A DNA stretch of 64,000 nt from Leguminivora glycinivorella. Its lineage: Eukaryota; Arthropoda; Insecta; Lepidoptera; Tortricidae. A program made the translations under genes and the position numbers. The notes beneath the pieces were generated by a model that saw only the letters and a program-made list of their open reading frames with translations, was not told the origin of the DNA and made no database searches. Below, in pieces: positions 30,101 through 33,970 of the stretch. Positions within the stretch are counted from its first letter, which is position 1, and each line of letters opens with the position of its first letter. Location: positions 25,751,967 to 25,815,966 of the forward strand of contig NC_062978.1 in assembly GCF_023078275.1 (NCBI RefSeq). Reading direction: 5' to 3'.

Positions 30101-32563
30101 ATGTTAGTGTGAGACAGATGTCTTATCCACATAGATAAGTGATAAAATTGGAAGCATAATGCGCCGGCTGGTCGTGTTATCATTTTTTTCTTGGAGCGAC
30201 CTTTCGGGCATATGCATCGTGGCACCGACTCTTACTAATTTTTACCCAACTTTGTGGATGTATCCTACGTACATGACCTGTCCAATTCCAGTTTAGCCTT
30301 TTTTTCCCAATCACCGACCTGCCTCTTTTGATTTATTTTCCACTAGCGACCCGCCCCGGATTCGCACGGGTACTATACCTACATGTAAACCTTCCTCTAG
30401 AATCACTCTATCTATTAAAAAGAACCGCATCAAAATCCGTTGCGTAGTTTTAAAGATTTAAGCATACATAGGGACATAGGGACAGAGAAAGCGACTTTGT
30501 TTTGTCTCACAAATTCCTTATATCACCAGGAGAGACCGCGGAGGCTGAGAACACCGGGTCCGGCTCACTAAAGATGTCGGTTCAGTACGCCGGCGGAGTG
30601 TTGTCCGTGCTCATACTGCACGCGCAGTCGCTGGCCGCCACCGCGCAGGGCATCCCGCCCAACCCTTATGTCAAGGTAAGTTCCAAATGAGGTTAATGGG
30701 GATTTTCAGAATTTGGGTCACCCCAATTAGCGTAAGTTGTCAACAAGAATTAACTCGCTGTCAGTTTTGTGACGACAATTAATCATGAAATCTGTCTAAA
30801 AATTTACTTTTTTCACATTATGAATGTAGATTATCGCTTAAAGTTCACGTAATTAACACAAAAATAATGTTTTTATTGCAATTTCATGCTTAATTATCGT
30901 CACAAAACTGACAGTGAGTTAAGTTTTGTTAACAACTTACGCTAATTGGGGGGTCCCAAATTCTGAAGATGCCCACATATTTGACATTTTAACACATATC
31001 AAGCTAACAATATGGGCCAAATTGTCAAAACTGAGGTTCCAAAGTTTTAAGCCTGTGTCGAGAGATGGCAGTCTATGCACTGTGATTACACATTTTACTT
31101 TGACAGTAACTCTATAATACTCATGTATCAAGCAATACTACTAACAATCTCTATATTCCCAGGTGTACCTTGTACCGGACCCTACCAAAGAGACGAAGCG
31201 AAAAACACGCGTGCTGAAAAGGAATTCGCACCCCTCCTTCATGGAAATGTTGGAGTACCGCCTGCCCATAGACGTGGTACAGAACCGGTGTCTACAAGCC
31301 ACGGTGTGGCACTACGACTCCTTACAGGTAATTCTTGTAAATATTGTTTTTAGTACAGTTGCTCAAAAAGCCATAAATAGAAACCTGTAAGCCTTTATTT
31401 CCTAAACTTGGACTCCTAACTCTGACCTCCCTTTACATATATGAAATGTCACTGTTTGTCAAGCAGAACCCAGACTTGTTTCCTGCTGTAAAAAATGTTG
31501 TCAATAGACCTGTACGGCAATTCCAAATGACAGTGCCATCGCATAATCTACTAGTCAGAAGGAAAAGTGCCTACATTATGGGTATCAGAATATATAATAA
31601 AATTCCAGCATATTTAAAGACCCTTACTTATACGGATTTCAAAAACAAACTGTATAAGTTATTGTGTGATTGTTGCTTTTATGCCCTAGACGATTTCTTT
31701 AGTTTTAAGTTTTAATATTAGATTTGGTATCAACTGTTATTTGGCATTAAATGACAGCAGTCAATGTCAAACCTGTGTTTGTGCACGAAAAGGTAGCTCA
31801 GGACTTCTGTTTCTTGCATGAATACAATCTAATTTCACATGCCGAATGGCAGAATATAGTAATACTAATACTATGTTCTTGTGAATAAATCATTCATTCA
31901 AAGTGCCCGTTTTTTGGCTGTTTAGCGTGCGACACTACTTTTAAAAAAACTTGTATCTTCGTCTGTCAATGAAAAGAAAATTGTAGTAAGTATGTATGGA
32001 ATGCATATAGACTTACTGCGTTTTAACTTTGAGGAACAGCGTGAAATACGAGATTTTTTAAAAGTAGTGACGATATGGATCTTTTGTGTAATTGATCTCT
32101 TTATGTGTCAGTATTATTCAGATATTACCAGGGTCGTAGGACTCGACCAAGTCATCAAAACTTATGCGACAGTGACTGAAAACTCCCATCTTGTACTTTC
32201 TCAGTATTATACATATCTCAAAATGTTGTTATTAATATGGAAAAAAAAATTGCATTTTTGTTTACTATGTCCCATTTGACTCGAACCCTATCCTTAGACT
32301 TTCGATATCTACGTGCTTGGATATTACCTGTTAGAGTTGTTTAAGTAGTAATTCGATAGTAGTTCGATTCCCGGCTTCGCCACCAGTGGGCTTGATCGCT
32401 TTTTCTTTAGTGTATGGTATCTATTTCAGTTTATAACTTATCATATCTTCTGTATTGTTAACAGGAAAACACATTCCTCGGCGGAGTGATGATACCCCTC
32501 AACACTCTACCTTTGCGTCAAGAAACCGTTGCGTGGTACCCTCTGGAATACATACCCCGGTAG
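64..32563 (+). CDS. Pi3K68D: Class II phosphoinositide 3-kinase (PI3K-C2), 3' part, 19 exons
   Basis: Lipid kinase that phosphorylates the 3-OH of phosphatidylinositol or PI4P on endosomal and plasma membranes. Exons: 64-182, 604-773, 5436-5602, 5946-6079, 6292-6380, 6676-6849, 10131-10288, 10651-10738, 11380-11509, 12112-12267, 13239-13389, 14197-14353, 15351-15484, 16010-16117, 17443-17643, 29020-29216, 30530-30675, 31163-31327, 32465-32563. All junctions are GT-AG and phases agree, giving 913 residues and a TAG. Residues are numbered from the first ATG in exon 1. Order: end of first C2 (about 1-75), PIK helical domain (about 95-280), kinase (about 335-640), PX (about 650-770), C-terminal C2 (about 780-913). 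ATP-site Lys366 lies in AMFKVGDDLRQD, the catalytic loop DRHNDN at 478-483 and DFG at 496-498. A PX plus C2 tail after the kinase is diagnostic of class II. The N-terminus, Ras-binding domain and most of the first C2 lie upstream of the window. Exon numbers here are window-relative. Confidence 0.97.
604..773 (+). CDS. Pi3K68D: PI3K-C2 exon 2: C2-to-helical linker
   Basis: The acceptor is gctttcttctag and the donor GAG|GTAAGT. It encodes EIPTYIHHGVRWTAGEIEKS through MPTDCRE and ends on a codon boundary. The following 4.66 kb intron is filled with a MITE, a LINE and SINE/RTE fragments. Confidence 0.92.
818..1332. mobile_element. MITE with internal CCGGTTACGTATTGGG repeats
   Basis: CTTTAGTA termini face inward, and short variants of GTAACCGGTTACNNATTGGG recur five or more times inside. 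It is non-coding and lies in PI3K-C2 intron 2. Confidence 0.6.
1540..4770 (+). mobile_element. Non-LTR retrotransposon (jockey/CR1-like), broken
   Basis: Reverse transcriptase pieces lie at 1576-2150 (IIKPIHKKGTKSDPNNYRPI, LLDMSKAYDRV, SIPQGS), 2262-2720 (ILFADDISIM, FADD catalytic motif) and 3962-4399 (C-terminal part). A roughly 110 nt insertion near 2152-2262 and a 1.24 kb TIR element at 2721-3958 break the frame. The endonuclease is missing, so it is 5'-truncated. The 3' end is AT-rich near 4770. Confidence 0.85.
2721..3958. mobile_element. TIR element inserted in LINE
   Basis: Termini GCCTTACCATGATCT and (reverse complement of the right end) GCCTTACCACGATCT. The LINE reading frame continues on both sides. 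Inside, an inverted CAGTTTAGG/CCTAAACTG pair lies near each end. No transposase is seen; the target duplication is unclear. Confidence 0.6.
4766..4880 (-). repeat. tRNA-derived SINE fragment
   Basis: On the minus strand a B-box-like GGTTCGGTTCCCGGCTTCGCC is followed by CACTTTAGTGTATGGTATC-type body. Relatives lie at 28437-28580 and 32345-32440. Confidence 0.55.
5030..5190 (+). mobile_element. RTE-like LINE 3' end
   Basis: It encodes the last residues SVENELREYGLSWNEAKAVA, QDRKAWKDLVEAL and a stop, followed by (ACA)n. A sister copy lies at 46960-47125. Confidence 0.7.
5201..5372. mobile_element. Foldback MITE, AGGCACTGGTCC family, copy 1
   Basis: Imperfect inverted repeat ending GGTGAGACCAGTGCC; the left tip is lost at the (ACA)n tail. 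Further copies lie at 13405-13645 and 25529-25701. Confidence 0.7.
5436..5602 (+). CDS. Pi3K68D: PI3K-C2 exon 3: start of PIK helical domain
   Basis: The acceptor is tttaacag and the donor CCTG|GTAAGT. It encodes VMWEKRQYLVQLPGALPLVL and on to MHLLLPC. The WEKR..Y......LP..L pattern is the start of the helical (PIK) domain in PIK3C2 proteins. Confidence 0.95.
5946..6079 (+). CDS. Pi3K68D: PI3K-C2 exon 4: helical domain
   Basis: The acceptor is ctttcgcag and the donor GCAG|GTACGT. It encodes FPDSEVRETATSLINAMSDD and LCRVLPQLTQALRHETYLTS, matching the family pattern F.D.EVR..A...I...SD.EL...LPQ..QAL..E.YL.S. Confidence 0.96.
6292..6380 (+). CDS. Pi3K68D: PI3K-C2 exon 5: helical domain
   Basis: The acceptor is ttcctttgcag and the donor CAG|GTAAAC. 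It encodes LLLSRALAAPAVAHRLFWLL, the conserved FLL.RAL....IAH...WLL helix pair. Confidence 0.96.
6676..6849 (+). CDS. Pi3K68D: PI3K-C2 exon 6: end of helical domain
   Basis: The acceptor is ggttccag and the donor AAG|GTGGGT. It encodes APSQEFLGITLEDNATEPQE, then TWRYRLMLRALLAVCGEQL and TRTLVRQQLLVK. Both ends are in phase 0, so the exon could be added or swapped without changing frame. A decayed second copy lies 0.55 kb downstream (7396-7620). Confidence 0.95.
6915..7225 (+). repeat. Interspersed repeat (GGCAAACAAGC...GCCTGATGG)
   Basis: It contains the lepidopteran-type stretch GGCAAACAAGCGTACGGCCC and GCCTGATGGAAAGCGGTCAC. Shorter relatives are at 43500-43580, 47135-47260 and 51725-51860. 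Confidence 0.55.
7396..7620 (+). pseudogene. Decayed duplicate of PI3K-C2 exon 6, split by a MITE
   Basis: Positions 7396-7473 align with exon 6: CVTTTWRYRL versus CVTATWRYRL, a gap of about 17 nt, then EPLTRTLVRQQ versus EQLTRTLVRQQ. The exon is interrupted at 7474-7606 by a MITE with an AATT duplication. Beyond it, 7607-7620 continues with codons for LLVK and a GTGAGT donor at 7621. The gap shifts frame and gives a TAG in the first frame, so the copy cannot encode the exon now. Most differences from exon 6 in the aligned codons are synonymous. The 5' part of the exon and an acceptor are not recognisable. Confidence 0.88.
7474..7606. mobile_element. MITE (GTGTCGCTT termini) inside exon 6 copy
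   Basis: The inverted termini begin GTGTCGCTTAACTTC and GTCTCGCTTAACTTC (read inward). The 4 bp AATT is duplicated at 7470-7473 and 7607-7610. The same family, in a longer form, occurs at 16692-16970 with an ATGT duplication. Confidence 0.85.
7650..9110 (-). mobile_element. Non-LTR retrotransposon fragment, minus strand
   Basis: An intact 410-codon frame (9019-7787) carries the reverse transcriptase core: QYGFRAGRSTEGNLMHLMSR, YFDFRKAFDMVD, SGVSQGSNLGPLHF and the catalytic LLFADDLKLL. A T-rich block at 7650-7680 is the poly(A) tail. It is 5'-truncated (no endonuclease, fingers region incomplete). It is jockey/CR1/R1-like and differs from the other two LINEs here. Confidence 0.88.
9117..9257. 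mobile_element. Palindromic MITE
   Basis: Inverted arms CAGTCAACCAATTGGAACCC and GGGTTCCAATTGGTTGACTA flank a short centre. It lies at the truncated end of the LINE. Confidence 0.75.
9600..9760 (+). repeat. Interspersed repeat, also at 26815-27060 (inverted)
   Basis: It shares CACTTCCCGGTTTCCGATTG and GAGCTGAAATTTTGCACA with the second copy, which is on the opposite strand and carries the same ACGTCTC and AACAGTCATCTACTGCTC parts. Confidence 0.6.
9835..10078 (-). repeat. SINE-like repeat (CACGCCTGTGTCCC family)
   Basis: The minus strand begins CATACATACAATCACGCCTG and ends in GAAATTCTTAACCCGTCACC. Other copies: 16121-16375 (+), 15636-15970 (broken), 37540-37625 (+), 55515-55755 (-), 60490-60575 (+). 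Confidence 0.65.
10131..10288 (+). CDS. Pi3K68D: PI3K-C2 exon 7: linker to kinase domain
   Basis: The acceptor is ttccttgcag and the donor TCAA|GTGAGT. It encodes TLSEIALSVKAAKDGGRARA and on to LHQYVHDVDV. It is Ala/Arg/Leu-rich and GC-rich compared with its introns, and corresponds to the helical-to-kinase connector. Confidence 0.93.
10651..10738 (+). CDS. Pi3K68D: PI3K-C2 exon 8: kinase N-lobe, ATP-site lysine
   Basis: The acceptor is tttgttttcag and the donor AAG|GTATGT. It encodes SCMYFNSNTLPLKINFIGCD and AVVPAMFK. The SC.YF.SN..PLK segment is the nucleotide-binding loop region, and the final Lys (366) is the equivalent of the ATP-contacting lysine of PI3Ks. Confidence 0.96.
10779..10905. 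mobile_element. Palindromic MITE
   Basis: Arms CAGGCAGGCAAGC/GCTTGCCTGCT, TGGTCGC/GCGACCA and AGGCCGTC/GACGGCTT pair around a short centre. Confidence 0.7.
11053..11210. mobile_element. Palindromic MITE (TTTCTCAAGGATGA family), copy 1
   Basis: The ends CATTTTCTCAAGGATGAAAC and GTTTCATCCTTGAGAAAAT are inverted, with GGCCGA and CGAACTAGGTAATATGC in the middle. A larger copy is at 56320-56745. Confidence 0.7.
11380..11509 (+). CDS. Pi3K68D: PI3K-C2 exon 9: kinase N-lobe
   Basis: The acceptor is tgtttag and the donor AGAG|GTAAGA. It encodes VGDDLRQDALVLQVMKVMDS and LDLRMVTFQTLPTSDR. GDDLRQD is the hallmark PI3/PI4-kinase signature. Confidence 0.97.
12112..12267 (+). CDS. Pi3K68D: PI3K-C2 exon 10: kinase hinge region
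   Basis: The acceptor is ttattttatag and the donor ACCG|GTAACA. It encodes GMIEIVAEAETLRAIQTEWG, LTGSFKDKPIAEWLAKHNPS and so on. G.VE.V....TLR.IQ....TGSFKDKP is typical of PIK3C2. Confidence 0.97.
12370..12486. mobile_element. Palindromic MITE (GGCCCACTTGCACCAACC family)
   Basis: GGCCCACTTGCAC at one end and GTGCAAGTGGCCC at the other; a close copy is at 45812-45906 and a half copy at 54313-54358. Confidence 0.75.
12575..12890. repeat. Interspersed repeat containing a nested MITE
   Basis: ACACATATCAAGCTAAGAAT and GAGAGATGGCAGTCTGTGCA are shared with 30972-31120. Inside, 12628-12739 is a palindrome (arms TTAAAACGGGACTTAATCGC and its complement) absent from the other copy, so it is a later insertion. 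Confidence 0.7.
12944..13208 (-). repeat. tRNA-derived SINE, full length
   Basis: On the minus strand: A-box-like TCTGGCGCAGTCGGTAGTG, a B-box-like segment, GGTAAGGGCATTTATTTGTG, TGAGCACAGATATTTGTT, and an (ATTT)n tail. Other copies: 42285-42535 (-), 49645-49885 (+), 28130-28285 (-, truncated), 40440-40500 (-, truncated) and the split copy 19540-25010. Confidence 0.75.
13239..13389 (+). CDS. Pi3K68D: PI3K-C2 exon 11: catalytic loop and DFG
   Basis: The acceptor is ttcaattcgcag and the donor AAAAG|GTCAGT. It encodes the catalytic loop LLGICDRHNDNIML, then HLFHIDFGKFLGDAQMFG. All residues needed for catalysis are present. Confidence 0.98.
13405..13645. mobile_element. Foldback MITE, AGGCACTGGTCC family, copy 2
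   Basis: Arms GCACTGGCTCCACCGCGAGC and GCTCGCGGTGGGGCCAGTGC, then CTATGAGCTATCGGCTATAA and its complement; it lies 15 nt after exon 11. Confidence 0.8.
13925..14125 (+). repeat. tRNA-derived SINE (second family)
   Basis: B box GGTTCGAACCCCGGCTCGCA, then GAGTTTTTCGTAAAAACTAG and GCCGGGATAACGCAAGGAGG. Minus-strand relatives lie at 43275-43425 and 51860-52075. Confidence 0.65.
14197..14353 (+). CDS. Pi3K68D: PI3K-C2 exon 12: activation loop and C-lobe
   Basis: The acceptor is catttgcag and the donor TTG|GTAAGT. It encodes DRAPFVLTNDMVYVINGGDR and on to HHDHILDLFAL. DRAPFVLT..M.YVINGG is the class II activation-loop end that sets lipid preference. Confidence 0.97.
14500..14680 (+). repeat. LINE-type 3' tail with (TATTC)n
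   Basis: GGTCTCACCGGAAGACCAGC and GAGGTGAAGCCATTTCGTGG precede an ATTCTATTCTATTC end, a pattern typical of a truncated LINE. Confidence 0.5.
14815..15340. mobile_element. hAT-like MITE at the exon 13 splice acceptor
   Basis: Termini TAGGGTTGTAAA and TAGGGTTGCAAA (inverted), rich in runs of A8 and T8, with an 8 bp target duplication TCCCCAAC (14807-14814 and 15341-15348). The right duplication is followed at once by AG and exon 13. Confidence 0.9.
15351..15484 (+). CDS. Pi3K68D: PI3K-C2 exon 13: kinase C-terminal helices
   Basis: The acceptor is tatccccaacag and the donor GCAG|GTCAGT. It encodes MAASGVPGVTSTAVSYVRSA and AFARLIHSSLKS. The exon begins 10 nt after a hAT-like MITE whose target duplication contains part of the acceptor. 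Partial copies of the exon start lie just downstream. Confidence 0.93.
15497..15640 (+). pseudogene. Partial copies of the start of PI3K-C2 exon 13
   Basis: Two fragments resemble the first 40 nt of exon 13. Around 15504-15540 the sequence reads VAMVTSTAVTV, compared with GVPGVTSTAVSYV. Around 15583-15625 it reads VAASGVLVMSTDS, compared with MAASGVPGVTSTA. Both lie within 160 nt downstream of the parent exon and neither is a complete exon. They are short and GC-rich, so chance similarity is less excluded than for exons 6 and 15. Confidence 0.55.
16010..16117 (+). CDS. Pi3K68D: PI3K-C2 exon 14: end of kinase domain
   Basis: The acceptor is ctattacag and the donor ACAC|GTAAGC. It encodes FTPINFFLHNLAQFRASGDT and on to FMPRTYT, matching the conserved K.NFFIHNLAQ.R.SG linker before PX. 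Confidence 0.95.
16692..16970. mobile_element. MITE (GTGTCGCTT family) with a second MITE nested inside
   Basis: The ends GTGTCGC and GCGACAC are flanked by ATGT duplications (16688-16691, 16971-16974). The inner element at about 16757-16915 has arms CGTCACTACTTTTAAAAAAA and TTTTTTAAAAGTAGTGACGA. The inner family also occurs at 31925-32080 and 56463-56625. Confidence 0.85.
16982..17402. mobile_element. Palindromic MITE with about 60 bp near-perfect TIRs
   Basis: The arms read CCAGAGCCCGGAAAATCCAT, AGCAAAACAAAAGACTGTCG, CAATCAAACTAGGGTG and reappear inverted at 17338-17398. It abuts the previous MITE and lies 40 nt before exon 15. Confidence 0.85.
17443..17643 (+). CDS. Pi3K68D: PI3K-C2 exon 15: first half of PX domain
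   Basis: The acceptor is atttatttccag and the donor CATAG|GTAAGT. It encodes GRLVSVECLGFEKRYDPEKH, YVYALRIYRQ and VLYRSYKHFTELYQKI. The R-S/T-Y/F-..F segment is the phosphoinositide-binding PX core. A decayed second copy follows at 17692-17986. Confidence 0.96.
17692..17986 (+). pseudogene. Decayed duplicate of PI3K-C2 exon 15, split by a MITE
   Basis: The copy starts at CAGGGCCAAGCCACGCCGTC, identical to exon 15. It has an unrelated insertion of about 75 nt, then resumes with YKHLTEMY, a nonsense codon TAG in place of a Gln codon, then KICLHFPLA. A MITE at 17856-17974 interrupts it. The last bases AGTTCATAG and a GTAAGT donor follow at 17978-17992, as in the parent exon. It is non-functional because of the stop and insertions. 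Confidence 0.9.
17856..17974. mobile_element. MITE (GTGCGTTTTCACATTATC termini) inside exon 15 copy
   Basis: It has perfect 18 bp inverted termini and a TAA duplication on each side (17853-17855, 17975-17977). Removing the element plus one TAA restores the exon end exactly. A second copy with TAA on both sides lies at 42634-42739; fragments lie near 46390-46421 and 54285-54305. Confidence 0.88.
18234..18991 (-). CDS. Nested gene, last coding exon
   Basis: A long open frame of 252 codons follows a good acceptor (TTAATTACAG). It encodes RNSIADPPKKLTPSMVKLPP, the Lys-rich stretch, and a Ser/Asn-rich tail ending KAQENVKNNTEV and TGA. The length and composition are far from random expectation in this AT-rich region. 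Confidence 0.72.
18234..25199 (-). CDS. Unrecognised Lys/Glu-rich protein nested antisense in PI3K-C2 intron 15
   Basis: Two coding exons on the minus strand: 25199-25070 (ATG, donor G|GTAATT) and 18991-18234 (acceptor ttaattacag, TGA stop). Phases agree and the joined frame is 888 nt, 295 residues. The N-terminus MFKFGGWKASLNFSGGSRRR is basic and Gly/Ser-rich. Residues near 105-175 form a highly charged Lys/Glu/Gln-rich stretch (KKDKEKKKAKK, AEEKKKAQEQAKQ), likely a single helix or coiled coil. A PPPY motif (possible WW-domain ligand) lies in the C-terminal third. No signal peptide or membrane segment is seen. I recognise no family; a further small exon cannot be excluded. The 6.1 kb intron contains the SINE and foldback insertion. 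Whether it is transcribed with or against the host gene needs RNA data. Confidence 0.68.
20800..21590. repeat. 97 bp tandem repeat, eight units
   Basis: The phrase CCGCCACGCTTATGCTGGCG starts at 20851, 20948, 21045, 21142, 21239, 21333, 21430 (one mismatch) and 21528. The unit length is 97 nt (94 once). Because 97 is not a multiple of three, the many overlapping open frames here are by-products. Flanks at 20560-20800 and 21590-22310 carry diverged relatives. Confidence 0.93.
21590..22310 (-). pseudogene. Frameshifted repetitive coding remnant inside foldback
   Basis: On the minus strand, conceptual fragments repeat a motif: VTFGGEIETAVVSSKGV, SIVFGGPLEVAAVSAGG, SIALGGAMKVAAS, then ASMTVS or TSISVSADDTGGKLQ and DVTADAA. 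Similar FGGTAEMAIV lies at 20630-20690. Frames change between motifs, so it is broken. It looks like a protein with beta-strand repeats that decayed, from one unit of which the 97 bp array grew. No family is recognised. Confidence 0.4.
22320..24560. other. Interior of the foldback without recognised genes
   Basis: A minus-strand open stretch at 23148-22912 (LIGLQMQAKQERLAYSYRQL) could be a transposon protein fragment but matches nothing I know. 23450-23665 is a CG-rich imperfect palindrome (CCGCCACACATAAAGCGC / GCGCATGTGTGGCGG), probably another MITE. The remainder shows no supported feature. Confidence 0.4.
24612..24949. mobile_element. Small palindromic unit at right end of the foldback
   Basis: Perfect inverted ends of about 55 nt (AAAATTTTACCTTCCAATAA, AATTGTTATTATTTTGCCTG, GTATATCCGAGGTCT and the inverse) enclose the same GC-rich promoter-like segment that occurs inverted at the left end. 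Confidence 0.75.
25070..25199 (-). CDS. Nested gene, first coding exon
   Basis: ATG at 25199-25197; the frame stays open to the donor TTCG|GTAATT and encodes MFKFGGWKASLNFSGGSRRR through SHREEFF. It is GC-richer than its surroundings. The split codon (G + GA) fits the second exon. Confidence 0.62.
25529..25701. mobile_element. Foldback MITE, AGGCACTGGTCC family, copy 3
   Basis: Arms AGGCACTGGTCCCACCAGAG and GGTGGGACCAGTGCCT, with AAAGATAGTCGC/GCGACTATCGTTT inside. Confidence 0.85.
25820..26176. mobile_element. MITE (ATACAGCGTGTG termini)
   Basis: Inverted ends ATACAGCGTGTGTATTCCAT and ATGGAATCCACACGCTGTAT plus ACGGGCGAATA/TATTCGCCCGT. Confidence 0.85.
26260..26395 (+). repeat. LINE-type 3' tail
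   Basis: It shares GTGAACAGGCGTCTTCTGGG and CTAGTCTGTGGCCAAGAGTA with 51495-51600; both end in an A-rich tail. Confidence 0.55.
26815..27060 (-). repeat. Interspersed repeat, inverted copy of 9600-9790
   Basis: GTACCTTTCTTTCAACAGTC at the left and CCGGGAAGTGGG at the right match the copy at 9600-9790 in reverse. Confidence 0.6.
27813..28322. mobile_element. Stack of nested repeats
   Basis: An outer palindrome (GTAAGGTCAATACGGAT ... ATCCGTATTGACCTTAC) is interrupted by three pieces. These are a LINE tail with (CATCAT)n and GTCCACTGCTGGACATAGGC, a MITE (27949-28127, arms AAGGAGAA..TGACTGGCCTT / AAGGCCAGACACACTTCTCC) and a truncated SINE (28130-28285). Confidence 0.65.
28437..28580 (+). repeat. 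tRNA-derived SINE head
   Basis: A box TGGTCTAGTGGTAAAGACG and B-box-like GGTTCAATTACCGG precede GGCCACCAGTGGGCCTTGTC. Acceptor and T-arm pairing is poor, so it is not a working tRNA. Confidence 0.65.
28610..28735. mobile_element. Palindromic MITE
   Basis: AAAACGTCCCACTTTGTC and GACAAAGTGGGACGTTTT are inverted at the two ends. Confidence 0.8.
29020..29216 (+). CDS. Pi3K68D: PI3K-C2 exon 16: second half of PX domain
   Basis: The acceptor is tattcttccag and the donor AGAG|GTAAAT. It encodes LPSGLHVGRSNIRQVAERRF and SDLVYTFFHPLLRDQQD. S.LVYTFFHPLLRD is near-identical to vertebrate PIK3C2. It lies 11.4 kb after exon 15 but joins in phase. Confidence 0.97.
29340..29985 (-). mobile_element. RTE-like LINE 3' end in three tandem copies
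   Basis: A 239 bp unit is repeated head to tail at 29340, 29579 and 29818 (third copy truncated). On the minus strand it encodes the end of an RTE-type protein (RRPAGHPKYRWADRVEVDLR, WREVALDRVKWRALVVEAKT) and ends in TTACTTAC-type repeats. The first two copies are identical over almost all of the unit. Confidence 0.85.
30038..30165. mobile_element. Palindromic MITE
   Basis: CCAATTTTATCGCTTATCTA and TAGATAAGTGATAAAATTGG with TGTGGATAA/TTATCCACA form the arms. Confidence 0.8.
30344..30505 (-). mobile_element. Helitron-like 3' end
   Basis: On the minus strand it ends with a GC-rich hairpin and CTAGT (CCGGGGCGGGTCGCTAGT). Upstream is the common insect repeat CGGATTTTGATGCGGTTCTT. It lies 25 nt before exon 17. 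A second CTAGT end occurs at 37640-37835 (+). Confidence 0.55.
30530..30675 (+). CDS. Pi3K68D: PI3K-C2 exon 17: start of C-terminal C2 domain
   Basis: The acceptor is tatcaccag and the donor AAG|GTAAGT. It encodes GSGSLKMSVQYAGGVLSVLI, LHAQSL and PPNPYVK. A Helitron-like 3' end lies immediately upstream (30344-30505). Confidence 0.95.
30704..30965. mobile_element. MITE (CCCAATTAGCGTAAGTTG family)
   Basis: CCCCAATTAGCGTAAGTTGT and CAACTTACGCTAATTGGGG are inverted; TCAGTTTTGTGACG/CGTCACAAAACTGA continues the arms. Copies: 33650-33898 and a partial one from 63940 to the window end. Confidence 0.85.
30972..31120. repeat. Interspersed repeat, uninterrupted copy
   Basis: Same unit as 12575-12890 without the nested MITE, ending TTTTACTTTGACAGTAACTC. 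Confidence 0.7.
31163..31327 (+). CDS. Pi3K68D: PI3K-C2 exon 18: C-terminal C2 domain
   Basis: The acceptor is tattcccag and the donor CAG|GTAATT. It encodes VYLVPDPTKETKRKTRVLKR and NSHPSFMEMLEY, the typical C2 pattern with K-RKT basic patch and NP.F.E. Confidence 0.96.
31440..31895 (+). mobile_element. LINE 3' fragment (jockey/CR1-like)
   Basis: It encodes LFVKQNPDLFPAVKNVVNRP and MGIRIYNKIPAYLK, matching the C-terminal part of the LINEs at 1540 and 58066, followed by an AT-rich tail (GAATAAATCATTCATTC). Confidence 0.75.
31925..32080. mobile_element. Palindromic MITE (CACTACTTTTAAAA family)
   Basis: ACACTACTTTTAAAAAAACT and TTTTTTAAAAGTAGTGACGA form the arms; GGAATGCATATAGACTTACT is conserved with 16757-16915. 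Confidence 0.8.
32345..32445 (+). repeat. SINE fragment before exon 19
   Basis: GTTCGATTCCCGGCTTCGCC, then CACCAGTGGGCTTGATCGC, as in the copies at 28437 and 4766. Confidence 0.55.
32465..32563 (+). CDS. Pi3K68D: PI3K-C2 exon 19: end of C2 domain and stop
   Basis: The acceptor is attgttaacag. It encodes ENTFLGGVMIPLNTLPLRQE and AWYPLEYIPR, then TAG. The F.LGGV.IPL....L...T..WY.L pattern matches the PIK3C2 C-terminus. Confidence 0.95.
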   Translation, partial: ENTFLGGVMIPLNTLPLRQETVAWYPLEYIPR

Positions 32564-33477
32564 CTACTGCTCGCAGGGTCCGCGCTGTGGACCGCTAGAT
32601 AGGACTGCTATATTGTGGAGGTAACCGCGACTTATACAATTATACTGTAGTTATATAGAACTGTTCAAATCCCGCCCAGATTTTTTTCTTTGATTGGAGG
32701 AACTATATCCAGTAAAAGTTTGAAGACCCCGGCTCTAGCACACCGACCTTATCAGAATAAAGAAGTAGCTAATTTGATGAGAGATGAGTGGCGTCGTCCT
32801 GCTATAGAAAATTTGTATTTCGTGCTTTTCTACTAAGAATGTGGGTGTGTCAGAGTATAGATAGACACTGTCTTGTGGAAAAAATACACATTTTTAAAGT
32901 GCGTTCATTTGAATTTGCGGCTTGTGTAAAGATGTCACTGTGTATAGGTTGACAATCGGAAACGGAAAATTAATCTTTCTGTTATTTTCAAATGTTGGTT
33001 TACAGTTCAAATAGCTTTTAGTATTCAATATTGTTTGCTTGGCTACGCTGCGTTTTAGAAAGAGGCCTCGTACGGTCGAGTTCAGAAACATCGTTATAAT
33101 TCAACTTGCCAAAAATATATCCACAAGTGTATAAGAAATGTGTACATAATAATTATATTTGGAAAGTTGGTTTGAAAAGATGTTCTTGAACTGTGTACAC
33201 ACGAAGCTAAAAATTCCCTATTAATTTCAAAAATCTCGTCGTCTTAATATTGTAATTCCATTTTGCCTCTCAAAATGCTGCAAAATCTATAAAAGTGTGT
33301 CAAATGACAATTTATGCCAAAATAATGTACTGAACTGGTAATAATCGTAATAAGAACACGAAGAATCGAAGTTCTAAATATGTTCTGGAAGTTAAATTTT
33401 CAGCTTCAGGAAAGATCGGCTCATATGTTAACATAGATAGCTTAATAGTTAAATAATATTTTAATACCTTTGCTCTT

Positions 33478-33970
33478 AAGGCCAGAGCACACGGAATGCG
33501 TGTGCGTAGGCGTGCACGCACATGTCACGCACGTGGTGTGACGTCTCATAAGCAGAGATCGGACAACTGGGCGCCATTCTAACAACATAAGGTTCATTAT
33601 TCCGAAAACGTCATACAAATGACGCCCAACTGTCCGATCTCTGCTCATAAGGGCATTTTCAGAAATTGGAATCAAAAATTAGTGACAGTTGTTAACAAAA
33701 ATTAACTCGATGTCAGTTTTGTGACGTCAATTAAGAATACAATTTGTCTAGAAACCAACTTTTTTCATGTTCTAAATGTAAATTATTGCTTATAGTTTAT
33801 GTAATGAACACAAAAGCAATATTTTTTATTGAAATTTCATGCTTAACTGTCGTCACAAAACTGACATTTAGTTAAGTCCCAATTTTTGAAAGTGCTCATA
33901 AACATCCGTATAAGTATTACAACGCGCAATCCACGTGCGCGCATCTAGTGTGCACATTCCTTATGATGTA
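33478..33970. mobile_element. MITE interrupted by two further MITEs
   Basis: The outer element (CAGAGCACACGGAATGCGTG ... GCGCGCATCTAGTGTGCACA) resembles 36488-36640. Inserted in it are a palindrome at 33549-33651 (CAGAGATCGGACAACTGGGC) and a member of the CCCAATTAGCG family at about 33650-33898. Confidence 0.6.
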
